This document shows positions 5,999-8,338 of a stretch of DNA of 8,338 bases, piece after piece; the first letter of the stretch is position 1, and the number at the start of each line of letters is the position of its first letter. The translations under genes and the position numbers were made by a program. The notes beneath the pieces are model-generated. The model was not told where the DNA came from. It was given only the letters and a program-made list of their open reading frames with translations, and did not search any database. The DNA is from Candidatus Bathyarchaeota archaeon (GTDB taxonomy: Archaea; Thermoproteota; Bathyarchaeia; Bathyarchaeales; WUQV01), in NCBI GenBank assembly GCA_009889585.1, contig WUQV01000259.1, positions 1-8,338 on the forward strand, given 5' to 3'.

Positions 5999-6132
5999 GG
6001 CCTGTTGTTAGGCCTATATGCGGCGCAGGGGGATGAAGTCGGAAGGGATTCTGGCTCTTCAACCCGAGGCTTCATCATGTTGAGTTCTAAGCCGTGTTAA
6101 GCGGCCCTCAGCTGGCCGTAAGGCTAGGCCGC
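5999..6132 (+). other. Cluster of three RNA-like hairpins, possible structured RNA or element end
   Basis: Three inverted repeats follow the broken ORF within 134 bases. Hairpin 1: GGCCT (5999-6003) with AGGCC (6010-6014), loop GTTGTT. Hairpin 2: GATGAAG (6032-6038) with CTTCATC (6070-6076), continuing inward as TCGG (6039-6042) with CCGA (6064-6067) and AAGGG (6043-6047) with CTCTT (6055-6059), loop ATTCTGG; a 45-base interrupted stem-loop. Hairpin 3: GCGGCC (6101-6106) with GGCCGC (6127-6132). It does not match SRP RNA, RNase P RNA or a C/D box RNA as far as I can see. It could be a decayed transposon end or omega-RNA, or an unknown small RNA. The rest of 5987-6222 holds only promoter-like sequence. 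Confidence 0.35.
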
Positions 6133-6199
6133 GTTCACGATCTTTAACTCCCTTGAATATAAGCTATTGTATTAGGCGCGAAATAGCATTCGATAAAGG

Positions 6200-6207
6200 C
6201 TTTATGG
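6200..6207 (+). promoter_or_regulatory. TATA-like box for the HEPN/PaREP1 gene
   Basis: CTTTATGG lies about 26 bases before base 6230. A start there would put the ATG at 6232 at or very near the 5' end of the message, i.e. leaderless. That favours ATG 6232 over TTG 6223. Another AT-rich box (GAATATAAG) lies at about 6154-6162. Confidence 0.4.
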
Positions 6208-6222
6208 CTCCTTCTTCATGTT

Positions 6223-6624
6223 TTGACGGACATGGTCGACCCGGAACTTGAAGAACTGCTCAAGGATGCTGAGGCCCTTTATCAAGAGGCCTTAAGGGAC
6301 CTCGAAGCCGGAAGGATTAGAAAAGCAGCTGAAAACGCTTGGGGCGCTGCGGCAAGGGCGACCGATGCGTTATTGTATGCGCGCGCAAAAGTAGAGATCG
6401 TCAGGGGGCTTGGTAGGACGAGGGAGCTCTACAAACTGGCCAGGATGGACCCTGAAGTTAAAGCGCTCGGGTTGGTGAAGGAGTACAACGATAGGATGCT
6501 TCACCTTCACGGCAGTTGTTTTTATGAAGGGATCTATGAGATACCAGACGTGGATCTTGAGAAGTTAATCGTAGAGACGGGAAAGTATATAGAGAACGTC
6601 AAAAGGTTAAGTTTAAGCCTTTAA
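6223..6624 (+). CDS. HEPN-domain protein of PaREP1 type
   Basis: The 133-residue protein is all-helical. Residues 8-30 form helix 1, and residues 31-58 (GRIRKAAENAWGAA then ATDALLYARA) form the small-residue helix typical of PaREP1/HEPN proteins. Residues 88-103 contain DRMLHLHGSCFYEG, in which R91 and H96 form the R-x4-H motif of HEPN RNases and LHGSCFYEG matches the LHxxFYE signature of PaREP1. HEPN proteins with this motif often cut RNA and act as toxins or antiviral effectors; PaREP1 members are abundant in thermophilic Thermoproteota but little studied. The usual partner, a minimal nucleotidyltransferase, is not adjacent in this window, so a toxin role is only possible. Start may be TTG 6223 or, better with the TATA position, ATG 6232 (130 residues). 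No Shine-Dalgarno is seen. Confidence 0.8.
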   Translation: MTDMVDPELEELLKDAEALYQEALRDLEAGRIRKAAENAWGAAARATDALLYARAKVEIVRGLGRTRELYKLARMDPEVKALGLVKEYNDRMLHLHGSCFYEGIYEIPDVDLEKLIVETGKYIENVKRLSLSL

Positions 6625-6843
6625 CCCGTGGCAGGCTCGCCCTTCGTATGCTGGCTATGGCCAGTAGTTAAAGGCCTCTTTTATGGGTTTTAAGCCCTCC
6701 CTAATGCCACCCCTGAAGCGGTTAAAGCCCGATTACTGCGACACCCAACCTCGCTTATCTAACGAGTAAAATGAGGCGTCAAACGGAGCTTGATTCTGCG
6801 TTAAGATAACGAGAGGGGCTTGAAAGTAAGCTCGATGGCATGA
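6625..6843. other. Intergenic stretch with no feature I can support
   Basis: Together with the tRNA-like piece and tnpB leader this makes a 384-base gap without a protein gene. I checked both strands and found only short frames of under 30 codons with no ribosome site (for example ATG at about 6685 to TAA at about 6770). No repeat or clear hairpin stands out. Confidence 0.5.
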
Positions 6844-6909
6844 TAGCCCGGGGGAGATTTGAACTCCCATCGGCGGGGTCCAAAGCTCGCCGTGCTTGTC
6901 CGCTACGCC
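6844..6909 (-). pseudogene. tRNA-Gln(UUG)-like gene lacking its 5' acceptor strand
   Basis: Read on minus, the sequence contains a T arm GGGAG-TTCAAAT-CTCCC (6868-6852), the 3' acceptor strand CCGGGCT (6851-6845) and discriminator A (6844). The anticodon loop CTTTGGA (6885-6879) has anticodon TTG. The D loop has the conserved A14, G15, GG and A21. The A1-U72-type acceptor with A73 and UUG anticodon fits archaeal tRNA-Gln. Defects are clear. The bases where AGCCCGG should stand (6917-6911) read TTTCATT and cannot pair. Position 8 is A rather than the invariant T. The D stem has a C-A mismatch (11-24), and the anticodon stem has an A-C mismatch plus one extra C. No CCA is encoded (TCA follows). 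It is best read as a damaged tRNA copy or attachment-site remnant; a trans-spliced half is a less likely alternative. Confidence 0.65.
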
Positions 6910-6934
6910 TAATGAAACGGTTCCGTAATAGATA

Positions 6935-6945
6935 GACTTAAATAG
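6935..6945. promoter_or_regulatory. TATA-like box between tRNA-like gene and tnpB
   Basis: GACTTAAATAG on plus, CTATTTAAGTC on minus. On minus it sits about 23-26 bases before what would be position 1 of the tRNA-like sequence (6917), as expected for a tRNA promoter. On plus it would start a tnpB message near 6965 with a leader of about 45 bases carrying AGGTGG (6994-6999). Confidence 0.4.
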
Positions 6946-7008
6946 ACATTGGAATACCTCCTCACGTCAGGAAGCGAGACGAGCTCTCGGAACAGGTGGT
7001 AGAAGGCG

Positions 7009-8247
7009 TTGAGAAGCTCGTATCAGGTTAGAGCGTATAACATTAAGCATAACTGCGATATAAAGGAGTTCTTGGAGGCGTATAGGTTATTGCTTCAAAG
7101 GGCGATAGATGAAGTTTGGGCGAGAATAAAGTGGATCGAGGAGCACGATAAACGAAGGAGGCTTATCCCCATAATCCCTAAAGATGGAGCGTTTAAACAT
7201 CACGAGCTCAGGTACATGCTTTTAAATGAATGGCATTACTCGAAGCACTACGTTGATTCAGCGATAAAACAGGCATACTCCATAATAAAGTCTTGGAGAA
7301 GGAGCTACATCAAAGGAGAGAGGTCAAGGAGGAAGCCAACAGTTAGGAGGAAGTTCGTTAGGATAAAGGGGACTCTTTACAGTTATAGGGATGGTATCAT
7401 AAAGGTTAGCATAAGACCTCATGAGGAGTATTTAAAGTTCGATATATCAAAGGCCTGGTTCTTAAGTAGAGCCAAAGGTGAAATGGGTGAGCTTGTCCTT
7501 AACGAGAAATATCTAACAATAACCTTCAGGGAGAAGGTAAAGGAGACGAAGGCCAAGGGCAAGATAGCATGGGACTTTAATGAAAGGAGCCTAGACGGCT
7601 TCAACCCGAAGTTAGGGTGGATTAGAATAGACTTAGCGAAGCTTTATCACATTCATAGAGCCTATGAGCTTAAGCGTAGAAGGCTTCAAATGATGGCTTC
7701 TAAGAAGCACTCCTTGAAGCGGGTATTAATCAAATACTCTAGGTGCGAAAGGAATAGAGCTAAAGACCTTATCCACAAGCTAACTACAGAGATCTCAAGG
7801 AAGTTCAATAGCTATGAACATGGGCTCGAAGCCTTAAAGAAGGAAGCAATGTTCACGAGATCAAAGGAACATAATAGAAATATAGCTAAGAGCGATTGGA
7901 AGATGATCCAAACATTTATGGTTTATAAGGCTAAGGTTCAAATCCTCAACCCAAAGAACTCCACCAAGAGGTGCTCCAAATGTGGGATGATGAATGCCCC
8001 GAAAGGAGCATTATACAGGTGCGAGCACTGCGGGTTGAGGATTGATAGGCAGCTTAACGCTGCGATAAACCTATACCTTCAGATGGAGGGTCTTTCTCCA
8101 TCTCCGAAGCTCTTTAGCGAGCTGATGAAGGGATGGAGCGGGTTCACCCTGACGGGGGAAGAGGCTGATGAGGGCTTCGATGAACTCATGAGAAGCATAA
8201 GGCTGGTGAATACCAAGGGTTATGTATGTCTACCAAAGACTACTTAA
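7009..8247 (+). CDS. tnpB: TnpB (IS200/IS605 OrfB family) RNA-guided nuclease
   Basis: This 412-residue protein has the TnpB layout: an N-terminal helical/beta DNA- and RNA-binding part (about 1-180, very basic at 95-120), then a split RuvC nuclease with an inserted zinc ribbon. The catalytic acids appear intact: D189 in IAWDFNERS (RuvC-I), E274 in HGLEAL (RuvC-II) and D346 in RIDRQLNAAINL (RuvC-III). The zinc ribbon has C322, C325, C338 and C341 (CSKC and CEHC). RuvC-I is unusual in having AWDF where GIDxG is common. TnpB cuts DNA next to a target-adjacent motif, guided by an omega-RNA made from the element's 3' end, and helps the element persist. The TTG start at 7009 follows AGGTGG by nine bases. 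No TnpA transposase is visible, so this is either a non-autonomous element or a domesticated copy. The element's ends could not be fixed; only 91 bases follow the stop. Confidence 0.92.
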   Translation: MRSSYQVRAYNIKHNCDIKEFLEAYRLLLQRAIDEVWARIKWIEEHDKRRRLIPIIPKDGAFKHHELRYMLLNEWHYSKHYVDSAIKQAYSIIKSWRRSYIKGERSRRKPTVRRKFVRIKGTLYSYRDGIIKVSIRPHEEYLKFDISKAWFLSRAKGEMGELVLNEKYLTITFREKVKETKAKGKIAWDFNERSLDGFNPKLGWIRIDLAKLYHIHRAYELKRRRLQMMASKKHSLKRVLIKYSRCERNRAKDLIHKLTTEISRKFNSYEHGLEALKKEAMFTRSKEHNRNIAKSDWKMIQTFMVYKAKVQILNPKNSTKRCSKCGMMNAPKGALYRCEHCGLRIDRQLNAAINLYLQMEGLSPSPKLFSELMKGWSGFTLTGEEADEGFDELMRSIRLVNTKGYVCLPKTT

Positions 8248-8338
8248 CTCAGAACCCATCGAGCTTCCCTCAAACCTTGTGAATGGCTATTTGATGTATC
8301 TTCTGATAAGGCCTTTCGTCTTTAACGGATATCGTTAA

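Noticed and set aside
6020..6090. C/D box small RNA on the minus strand (ATGATGA present)
   Set aside because: No CUGA D box at a suitable distance after the C box.
6844..6960. Functional tRNA with an intron accounting for the missing 5' strand
   Set aside because: No AGCCCGG or wobble equivalent is found upstream on minus within the next 100 bases, and the D and anticodon stems carry mismatches.
1..8338. CRISPR array or cas genes
   Set aside because: No regularly spaced direct repeats with unique spacers; the only tandem repeat is the in-frame coding repeat at 3049-3213.

Overview
The window looks like a piece of an archaeal chromosome, probably from a thermophilic member of the Thermoproteota (TACK) lineage. 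The evidence is a thiolase overlapping a DUF35 zinc-ribbon/OB protein, a decayed indolepyruvate oxidoreductase subunit, a PaREP1-type HEPN protein, an archaeal TnpB, TATA-like boxes about 25 bases upstream of genes, GTG and TTG starts, and heavy AGG/ATA codon use. I cannot name the species.

Layout. Bases 1-1441 hold the end of a thiolase gene (cut by the window edge) and a translationally coupled DUF35 gene; such pairs act together on acyl-CoA substrates, often at the start of the mevalonate (isoprenoid lipid) pathway. Bases 1454-1895 on the minus strand are a broken iorB gene with several frame changes. Bases 1993-3252 hold three unrecognised proteins, one of them a tiny candidate, each with a single membrane helix; two also have coiled-coil-like parts. 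Bases 3313-5216 hold a zinc-dependent histone-deacetylase-like hydrolase (minus) divergent from a ZIP metal transporter (plus); the shared 86-base promoter region carries a 7-base inverted repeat and AT-rich boxes. Bases 5348-5683 (minus) encode a small retropepsin-like aspartic protease whose best start is separated from the rest by an in-frame TAG. Bases 5712-6132 hold a frameshifted unidentified ORF followed by a run of RNA-like hairpins. Bases 6223-6624 encode a HEPN/PaREP1 protein. Bases 6844-6909 (minus) carry a tRNA-Gln-like sequence that has lost its 5' acceptor strand. Bases 7009-8247 encode an apparently catalytically intact TnpB nuclease, with its downstream element end probably at or past the window edge.

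How it fits together. The left end is ordinary metabolism. From about 1450 onward the region is an accessory zone: gene remnants, AT-rich orphan membrane proteins, a possible toxin-type HEPN protein, a damaged tRNA copy and a transposon-derived nuclease. The points most worth following up are the in-frame TAG in the protease gene, the decayed iorB, the acceptor-less tRNA-Gln beside tnpB, and the single-pass membrane protein cluster. No complete previously undescribed defence system is evident.
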